Shown here: piece after piece, positions 45,471 to 54,745 of the stretch
Layout: each line of letters begins with the position of its first letter
How positions within the stretch are numbered: position 1 is the first letter of the stretch
Assembly: GCF_026410925.1 (NCBI RefSeq)
Contig: NZ_CP112972.1
Coordinates: 2,170,001-2,234,000 of the forward strand
Reading direction: 5' to 3'
DNA length: 64,000 nucleotides
Source: Halovenus salina
GTDB taxonomy: Archaea > Halobacteriota > Halobacteria > Halobacteriales > Haloarculaceae
The notes under the pieces: model-generated
Told to the model about the DNA's origin: nothing
Seen by the model: the letters and a program-made list of their open reading frames with translations, nothing else
Database searches by the model: none
Position numbers and translations under genes: made by a program

Positions 45471-46937
45471 ATGGGTTTGATATCACGGATCGGGGGTGAC
45501 CTGAAATTTGAAACCAGTAGCCAAATTCTAGGGGTTATATTAGGTGGCAGCTTGACGATCATTCTTGCGCAGTTTCTTTCTCCCAATGACTATGGTTTGC
45601 TTTTTCTTACGATTTCAGTTTTAGAGGTCGCGAAAATTTTCAGTCGGTCAGGCGTAGGAAAATCCACTAGTAGATATATTGCAGATTACAAGGACACTCA
45701 ACCTGACCAGATCCCGCATATACTAACAACAGGATTGATATATACAATAATCGCAATCGCAAGTACTTGTGCAATTATAATCTTTGGAAGGTCATATATT
45801 AGTGAATTACTTAATCAACCCAAAATCACATCACTATTATTTATAGGAACCGGCTTCATTGCAGCTTCAACGCTATTCTCTTTTGCTAGACTTTCGCTTC
45901 AGGGTTTTGAAAATATAAAAGCCAGTTCAGCAATATTTCTTTTGAACCGGACTATTCGTACTATCCTTGTATCTGTGTTCGTTTACTTCGGATTTAACAC
46001 TCTTGGTGCGTTACTGGGTTACATACTAGCGGCCCTACTTAGTGCTATTTGTGGCCTTGTTTACATGTACATAAATTACTATAATACGATAAAGTCAGAC
46101 ACTATTGACACAAAATTACGGAAAAAAATTGGCAAATATTCACTCCCACTTATCTTGTCAAATGCTGCAAATTCCATTGATAAGAGAGTAGACGTCTTTT
46201 TGATAGGCCTCATCATTGATCCAACCGCTGTGGCTTATTATACTATTAGTAGACAAATGATAATGTTTATACAGTCTCCTATCTCTTCACTAACATTTAC
46301 TCTTGCCCCTACTCTAAAGGCTGACATAGTGAAAGGGAATAAAGACGATGCAATTGAATTATATAATGACGCACTTTCAATTGGACTGCTTCTCTATATT
46401 CCCGCAGCTGCAGGCCTAATTGTGCTTGCCGAACCAACTATTAGGATGATTTTTGGTAGTCAGTATCTTGATGCCGTTCCTATCCTTCAAATATTATCGC
46501 TATATGCTATCTTTTCTTCAATTGTTACGCTCAATGGGCAATGTCTAGATTTCCTTGGCCGGGCGAGAGATCGTGCGGCGATAAAAGGAGTTACTTCAAT
46601 GGCAAATGCCGGTTTGAATATTTTTCTTTTACCTTGGATTGGAGTTACCGGTGCCGCTTTATCAACAGTCCTTACATATGCAGTTTATGCGATATCAATT
46701 ACATATATTATGTCATTCGAAATTAAAATTAATTTCCGTTGGCTGTTCCATTATCTGTTAATAGTCTGTTTAATCACAGCTGTAATGTCTGCAGTAATTT
46801 ATCCATTCGTAGGATATATACAGGGCATTCATCACCTGATAGCTCTAACAGGCCTTGGTATTCTAGTTTGGATGACTTTGGCCTTATGGACGCAATTAAT
46901 ACATTTTGAGTTAGATTATATTAGATGTAATAATTGA
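45471..46937 (+). CDS. Wzx-type polysaccharide flippase (MOP superfamily)
   Basis: A 488-aa membrane protein with about 13-14 helices over its whole length. The N-terminus has LGVILGGSLTIILAQFLSPNDYGLLFL, and helix 8 region KIGKYSLPLILSNAANSIDKRVDVFLIG, both typical of the polysaccharide biosynthesis/export family that flips lipid-linked oligosaccharides across the membrane. The start MGLISRIGGDLKFETSSQIL is standard. It is the export step of the island's glycan pathway. AT-rich relative to the backbone. An IS6-like element begins immediately after its stop. Confidence 0.85.
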   Translation: MGLISRIGGDLKFETSSQILGVILGGSLTIILAQFLSPNDYGLLFLTISVLEVAKIFSRSGVGKSTSRYIADYKDTQPDQIPHILTTGLIYTIIAIASTCAIIIFGRSYISELLNQPKITSLLFIGTGFIAASTLFSFARLSLQGFENIKASSAIFLLNRTIRTILVSVFVYFGFNTLGALLGYILAALLSAICGLVYMYINYYNTIKSDTIDTKLRKKIGKYSLPLILSNAANSIDKRVDVFLIGLIIDPTAVAYYTISRQMIMFIQSPISSLTFTLAPTLKADIVKGNKDDAIELYNDALSIGLLLYIPAAAGLIVLAEPTIRMIFGSQYLDAVPILQILSLYAIFSSIVTLNGQCLDFLGRARDRAAIKGVTSMANAGLNIFLLPWIGVTGAALSTVLTYAVYAISITYIMSFEIKINFRWLFHYLLIVCLITAVMSAVIYPFVGYIQGIHHLIALTGLGILVWMTLALWTQLIHFELDYIRCNN

Positions 46938-47098
46938 GTCTATTGTAAGGCGGTGTTCAGATAAGGATTGAAGAGTGAGGCGTACGTTTTCAGAGTGTTC
47001 ATGCCAGAAAACGCACTCCTCAGCGGTAGTATCGACCAGATCGACTTAGCGTTTGTTGAACGCGAAGCGACACCACGATTTCTGATGAAGCTCAGTAT

Positions 47099-48565
47099 CG
47101 GTACTTCACGAACAGCGTAATCGGTTAGATTGAATCGTTGATTTGACCACGAGAAAGTGTCTGGATTAGGATGTGTTCAAGCTCCCCAATCCAGACGGTT
47201 ATCTTTCGGCGTCGGAGGTAAAAGACGTAGCGGAAGAGGTCATCACTCCACTCCCGTTGCCGGGTGTCGAGGGGAGCCCCCTCGACCCCGGCGATATCTG
47301 GCTCGTCGTCATTTTGGCCTGCACCAATCAGACCTCGATTTGGGAAACCTGCAAGGACACCGACGGAACACCATGCGACGACACCGTCTTGACGTGGCTA
47401 CATACACTCAATCGGCAGTGGCTCGAATTCGTCGCTAACCTCCTACTCGCTCGCCTAGCTATGACGATTCTCGACGCTGACCGGTCGAGAATCGTCTCCA
47501 TCGACTTTATCGATAACCCCTACCACGGCGATCACTACGCCGATGAAGGCGAACTCTGTTCAATGTCCCCCAAAGATGGGACCACAACGTGTCACCGATA
47601 CTGTACGGCGTACATCGTTTCCAACGAAAAGCCAGTGACGCTGGCGATGACGTACGTCCGCAACGACGAAGACGAGGCCGACGCGGTCGAGCGCGTGCTC
47701 GCCCGCGTCGAGAACTATCCCTTCGAAATCGACCTCCTGCTTGCCGACAGCGGGTTCTACAACGAACGCGTCATCCGCCGTTCCCGTGAGATCGCTGCAA
47801 CGGTCGTTCACGTTCCCAAGAAAGGTGAGCGCATGAAGGACAAACTCGACGTACACAAGTCGTACATGACGACCTATCGCATGTACAAGGACAGCGAGCG
47901 GGAGCTTCAGATCCCGCTCGCGGTCGCAGTCTCCTACCAGAATGGCGACCGTGGCAAACACGGAGAGGTTGTTCGGGGCTACGTCGCCTGTGGCGTTGCT
48001 GAAAAGTCACCGAAGAAAGTCGAACGCCTCTACAGGAAACGCTCAGGCATCGAGACGAGTTACCGGTTGCTTCGGCAAGCACGAGGGATCACGACAACGC
48101 GTGATCCCGTCGTGCGATTTGCGATAATGCTCGTCGCGGCACTGCTGGAGAATCTGTGGCTCGTGCTCCGATGGGCGGTCGTCGCCCGCCCGCGGCGGGG
48201 CGGGCGCGACCTCCCGGAGGAGTTCACGTTCAAGACGTTCTGTGACTGGATTCGGAACGAACTCGAAGACGAGTTAGAGCGACGCTGGTACGTCGAGGCG
48301 AACGGTGTGGGTGTTCCTGAGACGTACGGCTCGGTGGCAGCCGCGGGCTGACCGCGGTCAGCCCACGGCCTGTCCGAGGATCCGTCAGCGACAGCTCTCT
48401 GCAGCACCGGCGTAAAATTGCCTGTTCTCGTCCGTTTGGTGTGGTAGCTCGTTTCTGCCGTCCGTTCTTTCACAGTGGTTGCGAGAATCTCCCCCAAAAT
48501 CATACAGAAAGTGATTCGTTTGTGGCGTTCAGATCACGCTGTGTCGACTCGTTCGTGAAGTACCG
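47099..48565 (+). mobile_element. ISH3-family element (second type)
   Basis: 1467 bp with 15-bp perfect inverted repeats (cggtacttcacgaac) and a 5-bp target duplication, agtat. It interrupts the IS6-like element. The 5-bp duplication fits the ISH3 family. Confidence 0.9.
47173..48351 (+). CDS. ISH3-family transposase (second type)
   Basis: 392 aa from a GTG (VFKLPNPDGYLSASEVKDVA). DDE residues: SIDFIDNPYHGDHY (D), IDLLLADSGFYNE (D) and YRKRSGIETSYRLLRQ (E), the same layout as the ISH3-type enzyme at 32373 but well diverged. In-frame hairpins: 47266-47286 (9-bp arms), 47466-47493 (10), 48085-48108 (9), a large GC-rich one near 48176-48212, and one across the stop codon near 48344-48363. It appears complete. 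Confidence 0.88.
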   Translation: MFKLPNPDGYLSASEVKDVAEEVITPLPLPGVEGSPLDPGDIWLVVILACTNQTSIWETCKDTDGTPCDDTVLTWLHTLNRQWLEFVANLLLARLAMTILDADRSRIVSIDFIDNPYHGDHYADEGELCSMSPKDGTTTCHRYCTAYIVSNEKPVTLAMTYVRNDEDEADAVERVLARVENYPFEIDLLLADSGFYNERVIRRSREIAATVVHVPKKGERMKDKLDVHKSYMTTYRMYKDSERELQIPLAVAVSYQNGDRGKHGEVVRGYVACGVAEKSPKKVERLYRKRSGIETSYRLLRQARGITTTRDPVVRFAIMLVAALLENLWLVLRWAVVARPRRGGRDLPEEFTFKTFCDWIRNELEDELERRWYVEANGVGVPETYGSVAAAG

Positions 48566-49118
48566 AGTATTCAGTTGCATCTTGCTGGATTATCGCTTTC
48601 GAATACTGTTTCAATTCTCGAAATATTTGGTGTCGAACGTGCACGTTCAACAGTTCATAACTGGGTTCACAAGGCAGATCTACAGCCGGAAGACGAACAG
48701 AGTCCGGATCACGTTACGGTTGACGAAACCGTGATCCGACTCAATGACGAGCAGTATTGACTGTATGCTGCCGTCGATCTGAAAACGAACAAATTACTAC
48801 ATACACAGCTTGAAACGACGAGAATAAACGTTATTTCTCACGGCTTCTTTGCTGAAATCCGCGAGAAACACGACGTCAACGACGCCATGTTTCTCATCGA
48901 TGGCGCACCGCAACTGAAACACGCCTGCTCTCGGCACGGCCTCGATTTCCGATACGAACGCCATGGAAATCGGAATAGTGTCGAACGTGTATTTCGTGAA
49001 GTAAAACGACGAATATCTTTGTTTTCAAACTGTTTCAGCAACGCCGCTGTAGATACAGCTGACGGCTGGCTCAAATCATTCAGCTTTGCATGGAATCAGC
49101 TTATCTGAACACTACCGT

Positions 49119-49640
49119 GTCTGAAACGGCAAGGTTTTGCCAGAGACCTTCGAAGACAGAAGACAATTCAATACAATTATGCTAAGATGTTGTTCTGGTT
49201 GAGTTACAAGCTGAGATTCGCTAATAACTGAATCGAAGTTTCTTTTCTCTATCTTCAGAAGTCACGCTGATCACTTACTGAGGCGGTCAGTGTCCGCAGA
49301 CCGCTCTAGTTAAAACTCGCTCATACAATATCTTTAGCCTGACATTGTTTGAGTGTGAATTTGATCTGTTATGTTATCCTCTCTGGGCGAATATCTACCG
49401 GAATTGGACAAAAGAACCACATTCATTGCTCTCTGAGGAGACCGTCAAATATATTAGTTATTTATCAAAAAAGTGACCGCAAGGCCAAAAAGATCAACGA
49501 CGAATAACCTCTATTGGAAATCGATGACACGCTCATTGATTTGAGAATCAGCAAACATATCGCTGATGCTAGAAAACTACCTACGAAGATCTCTCCCTTC
49601 ATTGAACATGGTTGGATTGCTGGATACAACTCCAAGAAGC
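49119..49640. other. AT-rich region without recognisable genes
   Basis: Many stops in all frames. No repeat or IS end was seen. It is probably decayed island DNA ahead of the IS630 remnant. Confidence 0.4.
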
Positions 49641-49741
49641 TCTGAGCAACCGCTTTTTTGACTCGCTTGATGACCTAGCAACCGCGATTGATGTTGCGCT
49701 CAATCAACTTTCGACTCCAAATATGAGCAAGTATTTCTAAT
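49641..49741 (+). pseudogene. IS630-family transposase, C-terminal remnant
   Basis: Reads NRFFDSLDDLATAIDVALNQ then LSTPNMSKYF and a stop. IS630-type transposases end with this pattern of a Phe/Leu-Ser helix and a short aromatic tail. Nothing upstream in frame resembles the catalytic core. Confidence 0.55.
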
Positions 49742-50002
49742 CACTACTATGGGAACGCAGTCCTACTCCAACGATGGGATGATAATCTAAATCGCTATTG
49801 ATGATAGCGGAACTGGTTCCTCAGTTGGTTGTAAGTTCATTGGTGGTCGCTGAGTAAATGATCGCTACGCGAATGCAACTCATTGACCAAACCAAACTAC
49901 GCTCTATCATATCCAGAGTACTGGGAACAGTGGCGATTTGCTAGCGAAGAGGGTGTCATAGAACGAGTAGCACATCAAAGAGCAGGGCGAACGCTGAGGT
50001 GG

Positions 50003-50979
50003 ATGAGTTCAGCGACCCTGCAAGATGATCCTTCGGTAGAGTCGTTCTTTAATGTCATGGAGACCGAGACGTAGCGCTGTTCGAGCACCTCTCCTTCGAA
50101 TTTCTCGAAGAGTTCGACGTGTTCGCCCCGGCGAAGACGGGGCGAACACGAGACCACGAACCACCAGAGCTGATGCGTGGCTTTCTCCACTGCTACTACA
50201 AGGACATCTACGGCATTCGTCCCGTTGAACGAGAGCTTCGGAACACGGTTGTCTGGCTGAGCTGTGGGTTCGATCGACCGCCGTCGAGAGACGCGGTCGA
50301 TCGCTTCCTTACCGATCTTGAACACGTTGTTAACAAGGGACTTGGTCACCTCGTCGAGCAGGCCGCCCGCCGCGGCCTGCTCGACTTGACTTACTGCATT
50401 GATTCAACTGACGTGAGGGCGATGCCCGCCGATCAAGATGCATCGAAATGCTACGATCCAACCGACTAAGAGTACTACTACGGGTACGGCTGTACGATTG
50501 TTTCAGCCGGACAAAAAATACCGATTGCAGCCGAGTTCACAGAGAGCAAACAAGCGCCAGAGGAGACGGCGACGCGCGTCGTCGTCGCCAAGCCGAGATG
50601 GATGGTCGGTGACAGCGCCTACGACACGCTGGATTGGCACGACCACCTGCTGGCCGCAGGGGTCGTGCCAGTCGCCCCGTACAATGCGCGAAACACCGAT
50701 GATCCAAAAGACATCGAGTACAGAATCGAAGACCGCATCGAACAACACAGCGAAGACGTTCAGCTGAAGCAACCAACGTTGGACGAGACGTACAACCGCC
50801 GCAATGGAGTCGAACGAACCAACGAGTCAGTCAAGGACTGCGGCCTCGGGCGTGCGTTCGCCCGAGGCCGCGTCCACGCACGAGCACAGGTGTTCCTTGC
50901 CCTATCCCTTCGCCTTGTCGTCGCAATCACCAACTACGAACGCGGAAACAATCTAGGGAGTACAATTATCACGGTGTGA
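50003..50979 (+). pseudogene. DDE transposase, copy 2 (one frameshift, one stop)
   Basis: MSSATLQDDPSVESFFNVME is followed by a frame break near 50070. The protein then resumes LFEHLSFEFLEEFDVFAPAK...LTYCIDSTDVRAMPADQDAS, a TAA at about 50467 (PTD-stop-EYYYGYG), and a well-kept rest with GDSAYDT and GVERTNESVKD. Against copy 1 it lacks five codons around 50575 where copy 1 has a long hairpin, and the loop of the hairpin at 50840-50871 is inverted. Confidence 0.85.
50840..50871 (+). repeat. In-frame hairpin with 13-bp arms, loop tgcgtt
   Basis: Arms as at 45046-45077. The 6-nt loop is the reverse complement of the loop there (aacgca), changing Thr-His to Ala-Phe in the protein. Confidence 0.95.
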
Positions 50980-51044
50980 GAAGAGTTCTATGACACTCTC
51001 AGCGAAGCCAATAGTAATATAGTATGTGGTTCCCATCAACACAT

Positions 51045-52244
51045 ATGGCCGACGAACCGTTGAAACAGTTGGATGCCGAGAAAATAAATAATGTATATAT
51101 ATTTCTTGCGGACGCGCTGCGGTTTGAGTATCTACCAAACGAAGTCGCCGATCTGGGACTCTCATTCAAGACTGTGGCACATGCACTGACCACACCCCAG
51201 TGCTTGCCGACCATCTCTTCTGGCCTCCTCCCACCAAAACATGGCGTCACTTGGTTTAATCACACAGTTCCGAAAGACCTGCCTACATTTTTCGATCTTA
51301 AGGGTTACAACACTGGATATTCGGAGTTGCTCTGGCCAGGTGGCGCGTTACGAGACGTGTTAGGCCAACCGGACAAGCTCGATATAGAGACTGCAGAAGA
51401 GCCCTTCATCGTCTTCGAACACGACAATGGGGGACACGCTCCGTATCCTGAGCGTAAGAGCAGTAGTCCATCAGAAATGCTGCGTTCTATGAAATCGCGT
51501 GACGAGGCCGTTTCGGCGTATCGGGAGACAGTTTCTGGAAGCGCCGAGCGGTTTAAGCAACGACTTTCCATCTTAGACGACAGGGGTGTGCTTGATAATA
51601 CACTCGTCATTTTCTTAGCAGACCATGGTGAATTGCTGGGTGAATACGGTGGGTTCTTTGGCCATCAACTCCCAATGACGCCAGAATTAGTGTACGTTCC
51701 CACGGTCTTCGTTCATCCATCTCTCCCTGCAGGCGAGCGGGGACAACATCTGCTGAAACAGGCGGACCTCTACCCAACCATTGTGGAGGTGCTTACCGGT
51801 AAGGAAGTGGACAGTGATGGGCAGTCGTTGACGGAGCCAGTAGGGGATGATCGCGCAACTTACTCCAAGACAATAGTCCAGCCTCCGCGAAAATATCATG
51901 GGACGATAATCGATCCAGCATACGAAGCTCACAGCATTTGGACCAAAGCGGGCGGCCATGTGTTTGTCGATAATTCAAAGATCATCAGGGCTATCACGGC
52001 TATCTACGAGGGGACACAATCAGGCCATACAGCCGCGTATAATTCTCACAGGAATATAGTACAGAGACTGAGCTTGACGCTTCCACACTATCTGCGAGAC
52101 CGCTATCAGTATGGGGAGCCCAAAATAGAAAGAAAGGAGGCAAGAAAGTTGAGTGATAACAAACGGCGATCAGAGTACGAGAGCAAGGAAAGAAACCTGT
52201 CCGAAGAAACAAAAAGGCAATTGTCTAACCTTGGGTATCGCTAA
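51045..52244 (+). CDS. Sulfatase-superfamily hydrolase/transferase
   Basis: A 399-aa paralogue of 41672-42889. Start at ATG 51045 (MADEPLKQLDAEKINNVYIF) or 51024. Matching motifs: NVYIFLADALRFEYLP near residue 15, FVVFEHDNGGHAPYP-like metal region (here FIVFEHDNGGHAPYP), and LVIFLADHGELLGEYGGFFGHQ. At the nucleophile position it reads TTPQCLPTISSG: a Cys is present but not in C-x-P-x-R, so sulfatase maturation is unlikely. The gene lies just after an IS. It is less AT-rich than 41672, which suggests a different origin. Confidence 0.75.
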   Translation: MADEPLKQLDAEKINNVYIFLADALRFEYLPNEVADLGLSFKTVAHALTTPQCLPTISSGLLPPKHGVTWFNHTVPKDLPTFFDLKGYNTGYSELLWPGGALRDVLGQPDKLDIETAEEPFIVFEHDNGGHAPYPERKSSSPSEMLRSMKSRDEAVSAYRETVSGSAERFKQRLSILDDRGVLDNTLVIFLADHGELLGEYGGFFGHQLPMTPELVYVPTVFVHPSLPAGERGQHLLKQADLYPTIVEVLTGKEVDSDGQSLTEPVGDDRATYSKTIVQPPRKYHGTIIDPAYEAHSIWTKAGGHVFVDNSKIIRAITAIYEGTQSGHTAAYNSHRNIVQRLSLTLPHYLRDRYQYGEPKIERKEARKLSDNKRRSEYESKERNLSEETKRQLSNLGYR

Positions 52245-52489
52245 GTTCTACTTGCGGACTAACACTCGTTACAAGACGAACAGCATTGAGACAACCGTGA
52301 GCTACGCATAGCTATCCACCAGTCGAGTTAGTCAGTTCGGCATGAAATATACCCGGCCACGTGCTGATAGTGTTTATCTGGAGTTCTTCCCGATATCTTG
52401 ATACACTCTTGGGTGAGCGATTGCTGGTAGCGACATAGTACGGTTTGAAAGGTCAGTACCTCACAAAGCTCGTTAGTTGAAGGAGTCCG

Positions 52490-52664
52490 CTTGGTGAGTT
52501 GTGACTAAGCAAACCGGCGACGCCACGGCAAGGCGGGCGTCGCCTCTGGTGGTGGCCGTTCGAGGACTTCATTCGGCTGATCACTCGTGCAGCGTGGAAC
52601 GCGCTGTCGGTGAAACGTAAGATTCCAACAAACAAGCCACCTGACGACCGATTCACCCGATAGA
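52490..52664 (+). pseudogene. ISH3-family transposase, C-terminal remnant
   Basis: The plus strand gives RQGGRRLWWWPFEDFIRLIT, RAAWNALSVKRKIPTNKPPD, DRFTR and a stop, aligning with the last 50 residues of the intact ISH3-family transposase (RRGGRRLWKWPF...RAVPANQPLDDRFFR). The tail after the stop still resembles that element's 3' end. 52245-52489 shows nothing else. Confidence 0.75.
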
Positions 52665-52972
52665 TACCAACCGGGAACCATCGGATTCGTAGTAGCAACG
52701 CTGTCGTCGTCGACGGCTGACCACCGCCGACTCGGCACCATCCACTAGTTGTTGTCTGTTTGGTGGAAAATTCATGCGATACCTGTGCCGACTGCAGCGT
52801 TCATCTGTGGGTTGCGGTCAATCAGCACCGAACGTTTGTGAGGTACTGAAGATAATTTTGAGTGCTTCGTCTCCGGGTTTGTGGCGGACACACTGGCGTA
52901 ACCGAAGCTCTCTGAGATGCGGCGTGAGTTTGTCTTTGGAAACTCTTCGATGAGACGAGAGCCAAGCAAGTG

Positions 52973-54370
52973 TCAGTCGATCACATCGAGTTAGAGGAAG
53001 CGTCTGCTTGAGGAAGATGTGCAACAACCACAAGCAGACAACAAGATAGAGGAAGAGCACCTGCTTAATTTTGTCGTCAACAGTCTTGAGAAGGAACTTG
53101 CGGTAGATCTCGGAGAAGACGTTAAGGTTTCTACGGAGACATTGTATGAGGTCCTCGCCGGCGCCAGCGCCGGCGGGACCTCGATCAATCACGTCTGCGA
53201 AACGACAGACGACTCGCCGCATGCCAATACCGTCCGAGGATATCTCACCGATCAGTTCGACCTAGATACTGTCGAGGCAGTTGGAGACATGCTCTTACAA
53301 CGAGATGCGCTTGAGACATTGCCGGATCGGCCGGTGGAGGTCGTCGTCGACCTCCACCTCGATCCCTACTACGGTGACGAAGACGAGACAGAGGCTCTGT
53401 ACTTCTCACAGGCGAAACGAGGAACCACCGCGTTTCACGCCTATGCCACGCTCTACGCGCGGGTGCGCAACAAGCGCTACACACTGGCAGTTCGTCAGCT
53501 GGTTGACGGTGAGACGACTAGCGATGTCCTCGCAGAGTTTCTCGAACTTCTCGACGGCCTTGACCTGGCCGTCAAGGCCGTCTACCTTGACCGCGGATTT
53601 TACAACAGCACCTGTCTCAGCTTGCTGTACGCGCACAACTACGCCTACGTCATGCCGATTGTCAAGTGGGGCGAGGCGATCCAGGAGGAACTCAACAGAG
53701 GCTGGAGCCGCGAGATCGAACACGATCTCGCCGGCAAGGTAACGTTCCCTGTGTTCATCGACTGTGTCTACCAACAAGGACGGTACGACGAACACGGGGT
53801 GGCGCGCCACGGCTACGCCGCTGACGCGCCGTTCATCGACACGCCACGAGATGCACGAGAGCACTACAGCAAACGTTTCGGCATCGAATCGAGCTATCGA
53901 TTAGCCAAACAGAGTCTCGCGTTCACTAGTTCGCAGGACGCTGGTCTGCGACTGGTGATGTTTATCGTGAGCTTGCTGCTCCAGAACAGCTGGCGGTATC
54001 TCCACTGGCAATACGTGGCGGCGCCCCGCCGCGGGGGGCGCCGCCTCTGGAAATGGCCGTTCAGAGAGTTCTGTGAGATGGTACTCCGGGCAGCCTGGAC
54101 AGCACTTGGCGTCCGCAGAGCTGTCCCAGCGAACCAACCGCTTGACGACCGGTTCTTCCGGTAGCTGCCCCAAATGAGGACAGCGGTCGTGAGTGGCAAC
54201 GCTGTCGCGTCGGCGGCGATCCGCCGCCGACAGCGACTGGTAAGCATCAAACTCCGGCCGCCAAGAACAGAACTTACCGGTTCACTCCGTTCGAACTCTA
54301 TCCAAGTATCGAAGACAACTATTCAGCGGCTACTGGACAGGGTAGTGAGCTCTTTGATGTGATCGACTGA
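52973..54370 (+). mobile_element. ISH3-family element (ISH27-like), copy 2
   Basis: Appears identical over 1398 bp to 32327-33724, including the tcagtcgatcacatc inverted repeats. Flanked by a 3-bp gtg repeat. Confidence 0.88.
53019..54164 (+). CDS. ISH3-family transposase, identical second copy
   Basis: 381 aa, the same protein as 32373-33518 with no difference seen. All motifs and in-frame hairpins are the same. The identity of two copies 20.6 kb apart shows recent transposition, so this element is very probably active. Confidence 0.9.
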   Translation: MQQPQADNKIEEEHLLNFVVNSLEKELAVDLGEDVKVSTETLYEVLAGASAGGTSINHVCETTDDSPHANTVRGYLTDQFDLDTVEAVGDMLLQRDALETLPDRPVEVVVDLHLDPYYGDEDETEALYFSQAKRGTTAFHAYATLYARVRNKRYTLAVRQLVDGETTSDVLAEFLELLDGLDLAVKAVYLDRGFYNSTCLSLLYAHNYAYVMPIVKWGEAIQEELNRGWSREIEHDLAGKVTFPVFIDCVYQQGRYDEHGVARHGYAADAPFIDTPRDAREHYSKRFGIESSYRLAKQSLAFTSSQDAGLRLVMFIVSLLLQNSWRYLHWQYVAAPRRGGRRLWKWPFREFCEMVLRAAWTALGVRRAVPANQPLDDRFFR

Positions 54371-54745
54371 GTGTTGGTTATACATTGCCGTCAGCGTATT
54401 TGCCTGCGTCGTGGACGACGTACTGACGGTTGAACTTATCATCCGAATTAAATGGCTCGTAAGCACGAAAGCCGTTGGTGTAGACGGTCAGCGACTCCTG
54501 CTGACGGAGTCAACAGGAGTCGAATCGTTGATTCCTCTGTGGCTTTCGGCGGGTGAATGTACGTCTGACCGGTGCCGGAGTCGGCAAGGGAGAATCCCTG
54601 CGACTTATCGTCCTGATGTGTCTCGTTTACGAAATTGAACAAGTCATTCTCCGCCTGAATTAACTCACGTATGTCGGCTCACCAAAGTCTAGGAAGCAAA
54701 TGGTAAGACATGAATTTAAATACCTAAACAGAATAAGGGAGTAAT

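Larger units (their letters stand above)
47001..49108 (+). pseudogene. IS6-family transposase, split and carrying a stop
   Basis: Removing 47099-48570 joins MPENALLSGSIDQID...MKLSI to QLHLAGLSLSNTVSILEIFG in frame: 98 + 538 nt = 212 codons, the same as the intact relative. A TGA replaces the Trp codon in EQYWLYAA at about 48759, so the gene had decayed or decays in addition to the insertion. The rest (FLIDGAPQLKHACSRHGLDF...AWNQLI) is well kept. Confidence 0.88.
46943..49118 (+). mobile_element. IS6-family element interrupted by an ISH3-family element
   Basis: The left end ggcggtgttcagataag and right end cttatctgaacactacc match the intact copy at 21933-22630. The body is split at 47098 by a 1467-bp element with agtat duplicated at 47094-47098 and 48566-48570. 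Confidence 0.85.
49953..50996 (+). mobile_element. IS element (same type as 44364-45202), copy 2
   Basis: 1044 bp with 12-bp inverted repeats gtgtcatagaac at both ends. The transposase gene inside has a frameshift and a stop. No clear target duplication was found, although agcgaag occurs a few bases outside each end. Confidence 0.75.
52840..54642 (-). pseudogene. IS1595/ISH4-like transposase C, interrupted by ISH3-family copy 2
   Basis: Read leftward, the N-terminal side (54371-54642) gives SGTGQTYIHPPKATEESTIR and LTVYTNGFRAYEPFNSDDKF up to DAGKYADGNV. The C-terminal side (52840-52972) gives LAWLSSHRRVSKDKLTPHLR and KPGDEALKIIF. Between them sits the 1398-bp element with gtg duplicated (52970-52972 and 54371-54373). 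The hairpin found at this point in the other copies is already deleted (about six codons, CESHAS), with a 1-nt frameshift. The N-terminus beyond 54642 is lost. Confidence 0.8.

Noticed and set aside
49883..50074. 63-aa frame starting YALSYPEYWEQWRF as the transposase N-terminus
   Set aside because: The IS begins at 49953 (gtgtcatagaac), inside this frame, so the front belongs to the flanking DNA; the transposase starts at 50003.
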